Shown: piece by piece, positions 12,181 through 24,346 of the stretch | Position numbering within the stretch: the first letter of the stretch is position 1 | How the letters are laid out: each line of letters opens with the position of its first letter | Source of the DNA: Fasciola hepatica | Taxonomy: Eukaryota > Platyhelminthes > Trematoda > Plagiorchiida > Fasciolidae | Length of the DNA: 64,000 nucleotides | Assembly: GCA_948099385.1 (NCBI GenBank) | Contig: CANUEZ040000024.1 | Location: 26,323,001-26,387,000, forward strand | Reading direction: 5' to 3' | The notes under the pieces: generated by a model | What the model saw: only the letters and a program-made list of their open reading frames with translations | What the model was told of the DNA's origin: nothing | Database searches by the model: none | Program-made: the position numbers and the translations under genes

Positions 12181-14409
12181 GAATATACACTCAAGGGTTG
12201 GACCCAATGGCTAAGTTTTCCGCAAATGGGATTTTATCCTTGTGATGAAGGCCGATAAAGGATGTTGTTAGTTTCAACGGTGTACCTGCTTTCAGGGACG
12301 CTCTAGGCTTGAGCTGGAAAGCAAAGCCGAGCCAGCTTTGTGAATGCTGAAGTAAGGTATTGGGTCCCCGGCACTTTTATCAATAAATGTACGTCCATGA
12401 AGATGATACTGCCCACCAGTTTTGTCTTCTAGACGAAGCACCAAACAAGCACTTTCGTGTGCCAACAAAAGCACGATTTGAATTTACGTATAGCCTTGAT
12501 CACCTATGTCCTGCACAGATATACTTGTGGCCTTACACTCCGAAGCAAGTATTGTTGGAGACAAATCGATGGAACCCTCAAACGTCTCTTTGGAGCACGA
12601 TGTTTCAATAGTCACCGCTACTGGAAAGTGGCTTCCAAGAGAAGACCGTGGGCCAGGGTTAACAATCAAAAGCTTCGCAATCGGTAGACTGGATCGAGAA
12701 CACGATTGCAGTGGAGGGATCGCAGGGGAAGAGCTAATTAGAGCGGCCGCACGCGAATGCTTTGCATCAGCATATTGGGGGGATACCCGGTACAGTGCAC
12801 GATGCGCTCCAAGCTTTCTTGATGTCGCCATAACGAACCTCGTAAAAGATATATCCGAAACACACGCAGTGCACACTTGGGCACAAGTGATCACGTCAGC
12901 GTCAAGATCACTGTACATGGGGCAAGCCAGGGTAGTCTCAAGTCTGGTTGAGAACTTCAGTAGTATGAACATAGATAAACCTCGCACAAGGGCGGCGGAA
13001 ATGACGCGGGAAACGGTAGAGCAGGCCACTGCCGAGAAACGCTGGAAAGCAATAAAGAGGATGCTAAATTCCGTCCAGGGTGACTCAAACCCTTCAGAAA
13101 GAAGAGGTGGAGAAGGTACACCAATGTGGTGAGGAGCTGGAGTGATCAAGGCCCTCAAAGGTAGAGACCGCTGCCGGGTACGTTACAAAGCCTCCAGTGG
13201 TCAGTTAGCTTGGGTTTGCTAAGCCAAGTTTGGAAGTGAGACGGCTGGTTTCCTGTGAACTTCTAAGCGGAGTCTGAACTTAAATTAAGCAAATGCGTGA
13301 AAAACAGTCAAAGAAACTCTGTATTTGCGCACAAAAGACGGGATAGATCCTGTTTCCACGGCACACCGCAGTATCGCCACCGATGACTACGGCAAAGCGA
13401 ATGCCCTGGGTGATTACTTTGGCAGAGTACACAGAGTGGATAGCGGGAACTGGTCGATCTCTCGACAGTGCATCCTCCGCTGGAGTTAAAAGGACTGAAT
13501 CCTTCGGAGGGGATCGTGCATAATTCTGTACAGGAATTAAATATCCACGAGCCAGTCGGTCCAGGAGGCATCCATTCAGATGTCACTAGGCTTCTGCTGG
13601 AAGTCATAACTCCGTCGATGTGTCACCAGCACAGGTCCAAGTTGGACCACGGTAAGCTGGCTCAGGGTCGAAAAACCGCGACTGTCGTGGCCGTGTTTAA
13701 GAGTGGGCCTAAGTCGGCTGGGTTTATTGTAGGCCGGTAAGCCCGATCAGCCTCCTGTGCAACGTGGTGGGGAAGATCGTCCAGGTTCACGCCCATTAGT
13801 AACTACTGCAGAATTCTGTTTCGCCCAGCTTAGCATGGAGTTCTAAGAACAGGCCAGGTTTAACCGACCTCCCGGGCGTCTTGGACACTGAAGATGACAA
13901 ACAGCTTTTCTGGGCTAAGCACGGGAAATCTAGCCCTCATAAAGACAGAACTCCAGACAAGAGGTAACGGGGAGAATTTGGTGAAAGTTCGATCTATGTC
14001 GACGGCTAGGCAGCAATTCTTTAACGCTGGGGTGTCAAGAGACTGGAATAGGCTGCTGTGAGAGGTAATAAGACTAGGGACTGTCCAGGCATTCAAGGGG
14101 GCCCTAGATCGTTAGTTTAGAGAAATCATTCCTGACAGTGCACAAGGTGGATATGAACACTGGGGTCTGTTTGATGTGTTTAATTGGTGAACGTTTCCTT
14201 TTGTTGCCCAATGGCACAGCGAATGCTCACGAATCATAGCGTCTCTCGCAGTTGATGTGCAATGAGGTTTTACGCTTCTTTTTTGTGTTTAGCGCGGATT
14301 CGAAGAGACAGTGACTCTTGCCTAACTAGTGCGCATGCCACCGAGGAAATTCTGGATGCCGGACTGGCCGTGACCATTACCTGTCCTTTGTAAACTGAAC
14401 CAACTGACT
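12180..14409 (+). mobile_element. CR1-like LINE copy A, decayed
   Basis: The 208-codon frame at 12506-13132 aligns with the second half of the endonuclease of copy C: PSFLDVAITN compares with PSLLDLIITR, followed by AEKRWKAIKRML against VEERWETIKMGL. The frame at 13468-13740 continues into the reverse transcriptase: PVGPGGIHSDV against AAGPDGIHPAI, then ATVVAVFKSGPK against ATVVGIYKSGPR. The 3' end reaches (ACTGA)-like units at 14392-14408, where copy B starts. The upstream limit is uncertain. It looks like a subfamily different from B and C, and its 3' UTR resembles that of fragment D. Confidence 0.65.
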
Positions 14410-17400
14410 TTGTGAGTTGCTGAGTGGCTTGAATTTTCAAAGTGTTTTCAGTGATAAAGCTTTTTGCATTGTTCAGTGCAATAACCCAAATTGTTTTGCC
14501 CAAACTAAAGCGTCGTGCCGTACATGAAGCTTGACATCGTCATGGCAGACAGAAGTAGGGGACTGATACTTCATAACCCTAAGTAAAATATCACAAACGG
14601 CGGTAGGATCGGGAGGAATGATAATAGCCGTCATGTGGCTGACATTCTCACGATAGCTGCCTACCCCCCCCCCCAAGGCAATAATAGCCAGGTGCCATAG
14701 AACAAAGCTATTGCGTGGAAAGGAACCAGCCCCTCCATGACCCTCGGTAGCAGTTTTTCACGGTGTATACTGCAGGGGTATTCTGCTATTCAAGTCAGAC
14801 GCGGTTGAGGGTAGCACTCACGGAATAGTGATAGTTACACCTGACACTTCGGTATCTGCCAAACACGGTAAGGCCATATTCTCGTCGAGAACGGGCACAC
14901 CAGAGCTGAGGCGGCCGGATATTTATATTGCAAAATTTGGGATGACCTCTTTTGGTAATTCTACACCCAAAAACGAAGGGGTGTGTCAGGCCCCCGAGGC
15001 GGCTCCAGACGACATTAAACAACAAGCCAAAGTTCGTGTAGTTCAAAAGAACAGGGACAAGGGAACTCCCAGGACATCCGGCCCGGTTAGTACAGAGGAA
15101 GTGCAGACGGAAGAGCGTTCGGTTGTGAAGGCGGCGCCTAAAAGGTCTACCACAGTGCAGCCAGTGAAGGAGGTACAAGAGGGAACCGGCTGGGCTCAAA
15201 TGGTAGCACGGCCAACACCGGCCATAGGTACGTTGGTTCTAAGGGAAGGCATGTCAGCTGTGCACCTTGAGCCCGACACAGGTTTGACGGATGAGAAAGA
15301 AAAGGCCACGAAATCTATAGCGTCACTGAAAACTGAAGAAGCAAAACCGCAAACATCTACAGAGGCAAAAAGGGGCATCACCCCGGAGATTGAGCCCGAG
15401 GGTAAACCGGCCGCAATACTTGCGATAAGTTCAGTGGCAAGGGCCAGAGAGCCGCCAATCAGGCAAGCAAACACCTGCGGTCTCCCGTGAAAACGGGGCG
15501 GGCTGACGAGCACGATCGCGGAGTCTGACGTCGTTACATTGAACGAATCTTGGATAGAACTGCTAATAGATAGGACAGAATAGACAGAAGACAAAGGGGT
15601 GGTGTAAAGCTGTCAATGAGGACTGACGTAGGCCAATGGAAGCCTCCGTTGGCCCTATTCTCTGGCAAAGTGCAGGCCAAAACACACTTTATCGGGATTA
15701 AGGCAATCTGCATTATCTGCCTTTACAGGGCACCGCCGGCCGCGCGTGAGGTAGACGTCGATTTTTTGCAGATGCAGTGTTGGCACAAAAAGGGAGTTTG
15801 CCTTGTTAGATGACCTCTACCTGCTGGAAATCAACTGAGAAAACAAGATCGCACCGAGGGGATCAACGGGCGGCGAGGTTTTACCGAGGGTCCAATCCCA
15901 AAGTGGTTCTGTGCTTACATCCAACCCAGAAAACGTGCGATCGAAAGTGTAGCAACTTTGGAAGGGACGCAGGAACAACTAGCTCAAAGCGACGGAGACA
16001 GGGCCGGCACAATGTTTGCACTCTTTGAGAGCATTTATCGAACAGCAAACAATGAATAGTAGAGAATCGAGGGAAAGCTGATGCCTCCAACACCCGAACT
16101 CAGAGTAGAAGAACAGGTGTACGCTGAGCTCCAAACCTTGAATAGGAACAAGGCCGCGGGACCAGATAGGAGTCATCCAGCCATCACTCAGCCTCCAGCC
16201 GAGGTCTTCAGGGTTCCGGTGATGCACCTCTGTGAAGCTTCCTTTAGAGGCTAGCGGATGGCAGCAGTGGTAGGAATTTACCGGACCGGACCCCGGCAAA
16301 AGGCTGAAAATTACCGGCCGGTTAGCTTAACTTCAGTACTGTGTAAGTGCCTGGAGCAAACTGGGCACCTGATTGAACATAACCTCGTATCCAGTGTAAA
16401 GCAAGGGCTTATGGCGGGAAGGTCTTGTCTGAAGAACCCCCAGCTGTTCCTCGATGAGGCAACCAAGAGCCTGGGCGAGGAGCAGCCGATTACTGTCCAT
16501 TGCACGAACTTCGGCAAGGCGTTTGATCCCGTGGACCACAGATTTCTGGAAGTCAAACTGTAGTTCATGGGGAACTTTGGAAAGGCAAAACTACAGATAA
16601 GTAGCTTTCCGTTAGGGTGGACTTTAGGTGTCAAGGTGGCAGTGATCTCGAAATCAGAAGGTATAGCTAGTGGGGTGCCACAGGGCTCGATGATCAGCCT
16701 TTGCTCCTTCTCATCTTTATCAACGACCTAGCACGTGAGCTTACAAACCCCAACCACATATTTGCCGATGACCTCAAGATAGCAGGGGTAGATGTAGAAA
16801 TTGACGTGTTAGCAGTGCTAAACTGGTCACGTAAATAGGACCTTCGGCCAAACCTCACCGAGTGCCAGCGCTTGACCACAAATATAGTGGCCAGTGGGAA
16901 TGGTGAGGGATCGGCGAAAATTGTCTCTCAGATCAAAGACTCAGGAGTTATAGTAGATAACAGCTCCGCGCCATCGAAGCAGTGCACCACAGTAGCCAAT
17001 ACAGTCCGGAGAGAACATTCGCAAGTTAAATCCATCGTGTCGCGTACAGGTGAGGAGATTTTCGTCCCGATCTACCAAGCCACAGTTAAGTCACACATGG
17101 GGTACTGCGTGCAGGCCTTGGCACAGTACTAACAGGAGGATTTAGACTGTCCGGAAAAGGCGCAAGTTTTGGCCACTAGAACAGTAGCTGGGCAAAGGGG
17201 TCTTAGCTACGCAGCGTCCCCATTCTCTGGGGGCGTTCTCGATGAGAAGAAGCCACGGGAATTCGGTAGAAACCCTGAAGGTAAGAGAGGGACTGTCAGA
17301 TATAACTCAAAAGGGCCTCCCCCTCCTGACACCAGGGAGAGGCACAAGAGGACACAGCCTTAGATTCCAAGGAAAACACTCAAGGCTACAAACTAGGGCG

Positions 17401-17738
17401 AATTACTTCTCAAATAGGGTCATATCCTATCAGAACAAGCTCCCGCAGAAGGTCATAAATACCATAACAGCTAAGGGTTCTAAGAAAGCACTAGAACAGC
17501 GCTGAGTGGTTCTATATCCCAAATTACGTTAGGTGGTTTACGTGTCAAATACAATTTACTCACAGTTTCCCCCTTTGTCTACCAGGGCTGATACTGCGCA
17601 AAATCTCTGCCTTTCAGAAAAAACACGCACTGTCGGGAGCTACGAAAAGCGTCTACAACACATTTATTTGGACCTACGATCGGCTCCAGACGTACAATAA
17701 TCTGTGCAAACTAAACTGAACTGAACTGAGTGAACGCC
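14410..17738 (+). mobile_element. CR1-like LINE copy B, decayed, lacks PHD region
   Basis: Its 5' end (TTGTGAGTTGC...) matches the 5' end of copy C at 17739. After about 110 bp the sequence jumps to a point equivalent to 18600 in copy C, so roughly 750 bp including the PHD-finger part of ORF1 is missing. The 220-codon frame 14828-15490 is the C-terminal half of ORF1. ORF2 follows in broken frames, including 16258-16563 with the NYRPVSLTSVLCKCLE block and later the FADD region. Stops and frameshifts are frequent. It ends in an (ACTGA)n tail at 17708-17730, directly followed by copy C. Confidence 0.85.
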
Positions 17739-18117
17739 TTGTGAGTTGCCGCGTGGTTTGAATTTTCGAATTGCTCTCAGCGTTAAGCATTTTTGCATTG
17801 ATTGGTGGAATAACACACGTTATTTCGCCAAACTAACGTATCGTAATTAGTATTTCGGTACGCGTACTTTTTGAAGAGTTCACTCTCATCAGAAGAGTTT
17901 ATTCTCTTCAAAAACTGAGTATACCTTTTGGTGTCCTTTTTGGTGTTTTTTGTTGGTGTCAGTGCAACTGATACCGGCTAACATCTTTTTGTGGCGCTTT
18001 TTCTAGTGTACTGTTTTTGTGGAACTTTTTAGTGTGCGGGTTTACTGCACCTGCCTTAGTGTACCGTTTGTGTCTGTTCAAAAGTTGTGTTATTGTCCCA
18101 CGGGTGTTCGAAACGAA

Positions 18118-19496
18118 ATGAATGGGACAAAGGTTGATCCCATTGGCCAGGCAGTAAGCTGTGGGAACAAGGAATGCACGGACCTAGTGCAAGATGAGGG
18201 AATTCAATGCGACCAGTGTTGCATTTGGTTTCATCAAAAGTGCTCCAAGCTGGAAGAGAAAGACTTCGAGCTGCACATCAAGTACCCATCGCTCAAGTGG
18301 ATATGCGCCCATTGCTTTGCGTTTGCAAGGGAGTGCTCGCGTATAATTCGAGGCGAGCTGGGGAGAGGGGACACGAACGTGGAGCTGGAACCAAGACTAG
18401 AGAGAGCCGTTTCGATCCATAGCCTAGAGGGAAAGGAAAACCGGGTGCCAGAGCGCAAAAATAAAAAAGGCAACCCAAGCCAAAGGGCAAAGAAGGAAAA
18501 GAGGTAGCAGGATTCACCAACGTGGGGAAAAGCCTCCTGACGGAAGTGGAAGCCCTCAAGGAGCAGGTCAAACGCCTAGAGGCTGAGGTGCAGCGCATGA
18601 AGCGTGACACTGAGGTCATGGCAGACAGAAGTAGAAGACTGCTACTTCATAACCTTAGGGAGAACATTGTAAAAGACGGTAGAATCAGGAAGGAGGAAAA
18701 CCGCCGGCATGTGACTGAGGTTCTTAGGATGGCTGGCCTACCTCCCACGACACCAATAGTCAAGTGCCATCGAATAGGACTATGGCGTGGAGCACAACCA
18801 GCGCCGCCACGACCCCTGGTAGTTGTATTCCACAGTGTCTACTGGAGGGATATGCTGCTGTCCAGGGCGGGAGCAGTTGAGGGCAACACGCAGGGAATGG
18901 TTAGAGTTACACCTGACAGCCCAGCATTTGTGAAACCGGCTAATGCCATAGTCTCGCTGAGAACGGGCACACCTGAACTTAAGAGGCCGAAGCTACATAT
19001 AGCGAAACTGGAGATGACTCCTCTTGGGAAGTCAACACCTAAGGCCCAAGGAGTAATCCAGATACCAAAGGTGGCTTCAGGCTCCGGTATACAAAAAGCC
19101 AAAGATCAGAAAGTTCGAAAGACCAAAAAGAAGGGGACTCACAGGGCATTTAGTCCGGTTGGTGTTGAGAACGTGCAGCCAGCCAGCCCGATTCTAAAGG
19201 ATACCCCCAAGAAGTCCTCTCTGGTGCACCCAGCGAAGTTGGAGGTATCAGAGGGAAAAGCCGAGGAAACCAGTTGGGCTAAGGTGGTCGCAAGACCATA
19301 TCGGCCCATCGGTATGGCGACTCGAAAGGGGGTAACGTCCTTTGTGCATGTCGAGCCTGACACTGGGGCGACGGGTGGAAAAGAAAAAGCCACGACACTC
19401 AGAGTCTCACTCGATATGCAAGATGCTGCACCGCCGACACCCTTAGAGGCAAAAAACGGGGCATCACCTCGGAGATTACGCCCGAGGATACCCTAG
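18118..19496 (+). pseudogene. LINE ORF1: PHD finger, coiled coil (frameshifted)
   Basis: I chose the ATG at 18118 because the longer frame upstream lacks a good start. The first part (to the stop at 18505-18507) holds a PHD-type zinc finger: C-x4-C, then QCDQC, WFHQKC and finally WICAHC. The second part (18522-19496, another frame) begins with a Leu/Glu-rich coiled coil (TEVEALKEQVKRLEAEVQRM) and continues into a basic, Thr/Pro-rich tail. A single frameshift between about 18480 and 18515 would join them into one protein of about 455 residues. In related elements ORF1 binds the element RNA; the PHD finger may bind chromatin, which is inference. Copy B has lost the PHD part. Confidence 0.75.
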
Positions 19497-19510
19497 CCCT
19501 AGAATTAGCA

Positions 19511-22275
19511 ATGAAGTCAGTAACGAGGACCAGGGAACCGTCAATATGGTACACCAATACCTGCAGTCTCCCGGGAAAAAGAGGGGAGTTGACGGCTAGG
19601 ATCGCAGAGTCTGAGGTCGTTGCGTTGACGGAAACTTGGATAAAGCCATATACTGACATGCGCTTCCAGGGATACGCTGCCTACAGACAGGATAGAACAG
19701 ATGGAAGGCAGGGGGGCGGAGTGGCACTTCTAATACGGACCGACATAGGCCATTGGGAGGCTCCGTTCAACTTAGTCTCCGGTAATGTACAGGTCAGATC
19801 CTGCTTTATTAGGATCGAGGGGCGTACAGTATGCATTATCTGTATCTACAGGGCACCGCTAGCCACAGATGAGGAAGATGTTGAGCTTTTCCAAATGCTG
19901 GATGCGGTGCTGGCACAGACAAAGGAGTTCATCTTATTAGGGGATCTCAATCTACCCGAAATTAACCGGGAAAACGGGCTCGCACCAAGGGGATCAACGG
20001 GCGACAAATTTCTGCAGTGGGTCCAATTACATGCACTTACGCAGCATGTGACACAGGCCACTAGACACAGAGGTGGACAGCACCCGTCTCTCCTTGACTT
20101 AATCATAACGCGGCACCATCAGGACGTTAAGGAAATTAAGTGGGAAGAGCCACTTGGAAAAAGTGATCATGTAGTCCTAAGGGTCACACTAAGACTAAGC
20201 AAGGCGCCGAAGGAAATCGTGTTACGTCGGCGCTATGGGAGAATCAACATAGGTGAACTGAAGAAGGCGGCGGAGGAAATTCAGTGGACACCGAGACACA
20301 CAAATGCCTCCGTAGAGGAACGTTGGGAGACCATCAAGATGGGGCTACTCGAACTTACAGATGAGTTCGCACCCCTGATGGTGGCAAGCAGTAGAAGTCT
20401 ACCCCCATGGTGGAAGTCGAAGGTCCGCAAGGCCATAGTTATTAGTAGGCAACGATGGGCGGCGTACAAGCTGTACAGAACTCAGGGGGCATGGAATAGC
20501 TATAAGATGGCTAGGAACAGGGCTCAAGAGATCCAAAGAGTGGAGAAATATGCTTTCGAGCGTCGGTTAGCGGCGTCGGTCCGCACAAACCCAAAGCGAT
20601 TCTACGCCTACGTGCAATCTCACAAACGTATGAGAGAAAGTGTGGCAACTTTGGAAGGAGCACAGGGGCGACTAGCTCTAAACGACGAAGACAAGGCTGA
20701 CACGCTCTTGGAATTCTTCAAGAGCATATATCGACCAGAAAATAGTTTGGAGGAAAGAATGGAGGGCCCACAGGCGCCTCCAATACCCGAACTTACTGTA
20801 GAAGAAGAAGAAGTGTACGCGGAGTTGCAAACTTTGAATAGGAACAAAGCAGCAGGTCCAGACGGGATTCATCCAGCAATCGTTCAGCCTCTGGCCGAGG
20901 TCCTGAAGGCTCCGGTGACGAAGCTGTATGAAACGTCACTTAGAGAGGGAACTGTGCCGGGAGACTGGAGGAGAGCAACAGTGGTAGGCATATACAAGAG
21001 TGGGCCCCGGCAAAAGGCGGAAAATTACCGGCCGGTTAGCTTGACTTCGGTACTGTGTAAGTGCCTGGAGCGAATAGTCAGGAAGCAGATCTCTAGGCAT
21101 TTGGTTCAACACAACCTCATATCAAATGCTCAGCATGGGTTTGTGGCAGGGAGATCCTGTCTGACGAATCTCCTGCTGTTCCTCGATGAGGTAACCAAGC
21201 GTCTGGACGAAGGGCAATCGATTGCGGTCTGTTACTTGGACTTCAGCAAGGCATTTGATTCCGTGAACCACAGATTTCTGGACGTCAAACTGCAGTCCAT
21301 GGGAATTGTTGGAAAGGCCAGACAATGGATAAGTAGTTTCTTAGCAGGGCGAACCTTCAGTGTTAAGGTGGGGAACCATGTTTCAAAACCGGAAGGTGTA
21401 ACGAGTTGGGTGCCACAGGGCTCGGTGCTCGGCCCTCTGCTCTTCCTCATCTTCATCAACGACCTAGCACGTGGGCTTACAAACCCCACCTTTATGTTTG
21501 CCGATGACGTCAAGATAGCTGGAGTAGATATAGAACTTGACGTGTTAGCAGTACAAAACTGGGCACGCAAATGGGACCTTCCACTAAACCTCACCAAGTG
21601 TCAATGCTTGACCACAAATACAGGGGCTAGTGAGAATAGTGTGGGTTCGTTGCAAGTGGTCTCGCTGGTCAAAGACTTGGGCGTTATAATGGACAACAGC
21701 TTTAGGCCGTCAAAGCAGTACACCTCAGCAGCCAATACGGCCAGGAGGGAACTCTTTCGAGTTAGATCCATTATGTCGTGTAGAGATCCGGAGATATTCG
21801 TTCCGATATATCAGGCCATAGTTAGGCCGCATATGGAGTACTGCGTGCAGGCCTGGGCACCGTACTACCAGAAAGATATCGACTGTCTGGAGAAAGTGCA
21901 AGGGCTAGCCACTAGAATGGTGGCTGGGCAAAGGGGGTTTAACTACACAGAGCGTCTCCGTGCCCTAGACATGTTCTAGATGGAAAGACGGCGCATTCGC
22001 GGGGATTTGATAGAAACCTTCAAGGTAATAAAAGGACTGTCAGGAATAAGTCGAGAAGACCTTTTTCGCTGATCCCCGAGAGAGGCACAAGGGGGCATAG
22101 CCTTAGATTACAAAGGAAACATTCGAGGCTCCAAATTAGGGCGAAGTACTTCTCAAATAGAGTGGTACCCTATTGGAATAAGCTCCCGGAAGAGGTCATA
22201 AATACCACAACAGTGAAGGCCTTTAAGAAAGCACTAGACCTATGTTGGGTGGCGGTATACCCCGAGTTATGCTAA
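19511..22275 (+). pseudogene. LINE ORF2: AP endonuclease + reverse transcriptase
   Basis: The ATG at 19511 opens 822 codons, to a TAG at 21977-21979. The N-terminal third is an exonuclease/endonuclease/phosphatase fold, with LTETW near residue 40, GDLN (Asp145) and SDH (218-220). The reverse transcriptase follows, with AAGPDGIHP, NYRPVSLTSVLCK, the DFSKAFDSVNH block, WVPQGSVLGPLLFLIFIND and the catalytic FADD at residues 663-666. The same frame resumes after the TAG with MERRRIRGDLIETFK, a typical C-terminal block. One more frameshift near 22070 leads to a natural end at 22275. The catalytic residues are intact, but the full protein cannot be made from this copy. Confidence 0.88.
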
Positions 22276-22480
22276 GCAACTTTTAGGGTCAGATGCACTT
22301 TACTTATTGTTTCCACCTTACTCTGCCAGGGCTGATACTGCACAAAATTTATGCCTTTCAGAAAAAGAAAATCACGCAGTGTTGGGAGCTACGGAAACGC
22401 GCCGACAACACAACTATCTGGACACACGATTGGCTCTAGCCACGTCAAGTCCTGTGCAAACTGAACTGAACTGAACTGAA

Positions 22481-22795
22481 TTGCGTTACACCGGGACACA
22501 AAACGTGCACACGGCAGTCGGGAATGAGCGTTACGCTAGCGTGAGGGGTCCCTGCCAGCACGAAAGGGATCACGACTCTAATTTTGACCGTCCATTAATC
22601 ACTGTAAGGAATGCAAAATTTAGGGCCAATGTCGAACGTGATACCCTAACCTTGTCCTCTTCTTCGGAAACCAGTCACCGTGAAGGGAGTGCATAACGTT
22701 CCTTCAGGGGATAGAAAATACTTTCCGCCACCTGGACGCTCGGTTGGCCGTGGCGGTTATCTGTCATGTGCAAACTGGACTGAACTGAACTGAAT
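22481..22795 (+). mobile_element. CR1-like LINE fragment D (3' end only)
   Basis: It is 5'-truncated and starts right after the tail of copy C. Its last 80 bases (GGCCGTGG...CTGTCATGTGCAAACTG) resemble the 3' UTR of copy A, and it too ends in (ACTGA)n units at about 22771-22795. Confidence 0.6.
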
Positions 22796-24346
22796 TCCAA
22801 CCAGTAAAACTAGATTACAATTCGTTCCGGGCGCGACCCTCCACCTGTTCAGGTGCCTTACGGGTTGACCCCTGTAGCGTACTAGTTTGTTTGTGGTACA
22901 CTAAATTATTGTCAACAGTATCTAAGACGACACTAGCAAACTAAGATTGGTGGAGAAGCTTGCTGTGGTAAAAAGGCCGAAAGGGTATGTACATTAGGAG
23001 TTAAAATGAAACAAAAGGTGTGAGACAAACTCACAGTTGTTCAGTGTTCTTGTGATCAGGAAATGAGCCCCGAAGAGCCAATATCCGCCAGTGTCTTCAG
23101 TTCAGTTCGGTCTGACAGCTATCCGTTGAACAGAACAGGATGGTATTGGGCGAAGTGCCAAGAGACGCCGTTGAAGCTTCTAAAATGTTTTGTTTCTCAT
23201 AGTTAGTTCTGACCGATATAATTCCAAGACACTCCAAATCAAAAGATGAGGCCGTGCCAGAATGAAAGATTTATTGACAGCCTCTTTGTATTGCGCGGTG
23301 ATGACGACCAAAAAGGTGTGTTTTACATTAAAACGTCGGTACAACGAAGGAGTGTTGCACCAAGGGACGTTGAGAACCTACACCCCTCCCCGGTCCCATC
23401 CGCGACCAGTGGCTAAATTGGTATCCTGACGGATTAATAATTAGACTTCGGCCTGCTATCACTTCTAAAAGATCTTCCCCCATCTAGTTTAGTCTTTTCG
23501 TCTGACCCGTTTCGCCTAGTGGCAAATGGGCTCCGGGCCGGATCCGAACCGGTTCCGGTAGCTTGCCGGTAATTTTGCCGGACGCTTTAAGGAAAAAAGC
23601 TGGTAGGTTGCCGGCCATATTACCGGTGAGATGCCGGCACCGGAAGGGCACACCGGAATCAATCCGAAGTCGGCGTACGATTTCAATCTACTTTTAAATT
23701 TAAACCCGATTTTCGAAATCGCACATGCACCTCCAACGATCATGTAATTCTAGCTTGTCCGGAATTTACGCAAGTACGCAAGTAGTCAACTGATCGATTA
23801 AGTTACCTACGTGAACAATCTTATCTCCACATACTTTGCAAACGCAATTTTATAATTGCCTGCTACTGTATTCCGAAAGCTCGTTCACGCCCCACTCTCC
23901 CATTACATTCCCAGAGCAATGCTAACTTAAGGACGGCATGATCTAGCGTTTTACAACAGCCAGTGCAACCTAAATGAGACTTATTCCAAAATACTGAACC
24001 GTGGACATTTCAAAACGAACAACTTGTACGAAGTAAAAATTTTATATGGTAGGTATATTTACAATCCGATTTTATTGAACAAACTTCTTCCCACCAAGTA
24101 ATTTCGCGCCAAGCTCTGCAAAGGATAACAAAAGTGTGACTCATAGAATTAAGACGAATGGTGGAACGAAAAAATATTTATGTATATCTATATGCATAAT
24201 TACATACATACATATATATGACGGTAGTTATATATAAATACTACCGACTCCGAAACGGTGTTTAGTTAACTAAAGTGAAGTATGACATTCGTTGTCGTCG
24301 TCTGTGTAAATAAAAAAAAACTTATCATGGGACTACGAATGCGCGA
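22796..24346. other. No recognisable gene; CCGG-rich patch at 23520-23650
   Basis: Mostly AT-rich spacer. Between about 23520 and 23650 there is an unusual run of CCGGTA, GCCGG and ACCGGT words on an AT-rich background. Around 24180-24240 there is a degenerate TATATA/TACATA stretch. No open frame has recognisable motifs. Confidence 0.5.

Larger units (their letters stand above)
17739..22480 (+). mobile_element. CR1-like LINE copy C, nearly complete
   Basis: About 4.7 kb from the shared 5' end to an (ACTGA)n tail at 22460-22481. The order is 5' UTR, ORF1 (PHD finger plus coiled coil), ORF2 (AP endonuclease plus reverse transcriptase), 3' UTR, pentanucleotide tail. Non-LTR elements of this kind nick the target with the endonuclease and reverse-transcribe their RNA in place. 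Only three lesions are obvious: one frameshift in ORF1, and a TAG plus a frameshift near the end of ORF2. It is thus the youngest-looking CR1-like copy here. Upstream it abuts the tail of copy B; downstream, the truncated fragment D. Confidence 0.88.

Noticed and set aside
12484..13158. Antisense 224-codon frame as a gene
   Set aside because: The + strand frame aligns with the LINE endonuclease, so the - strand frame is a shadow.
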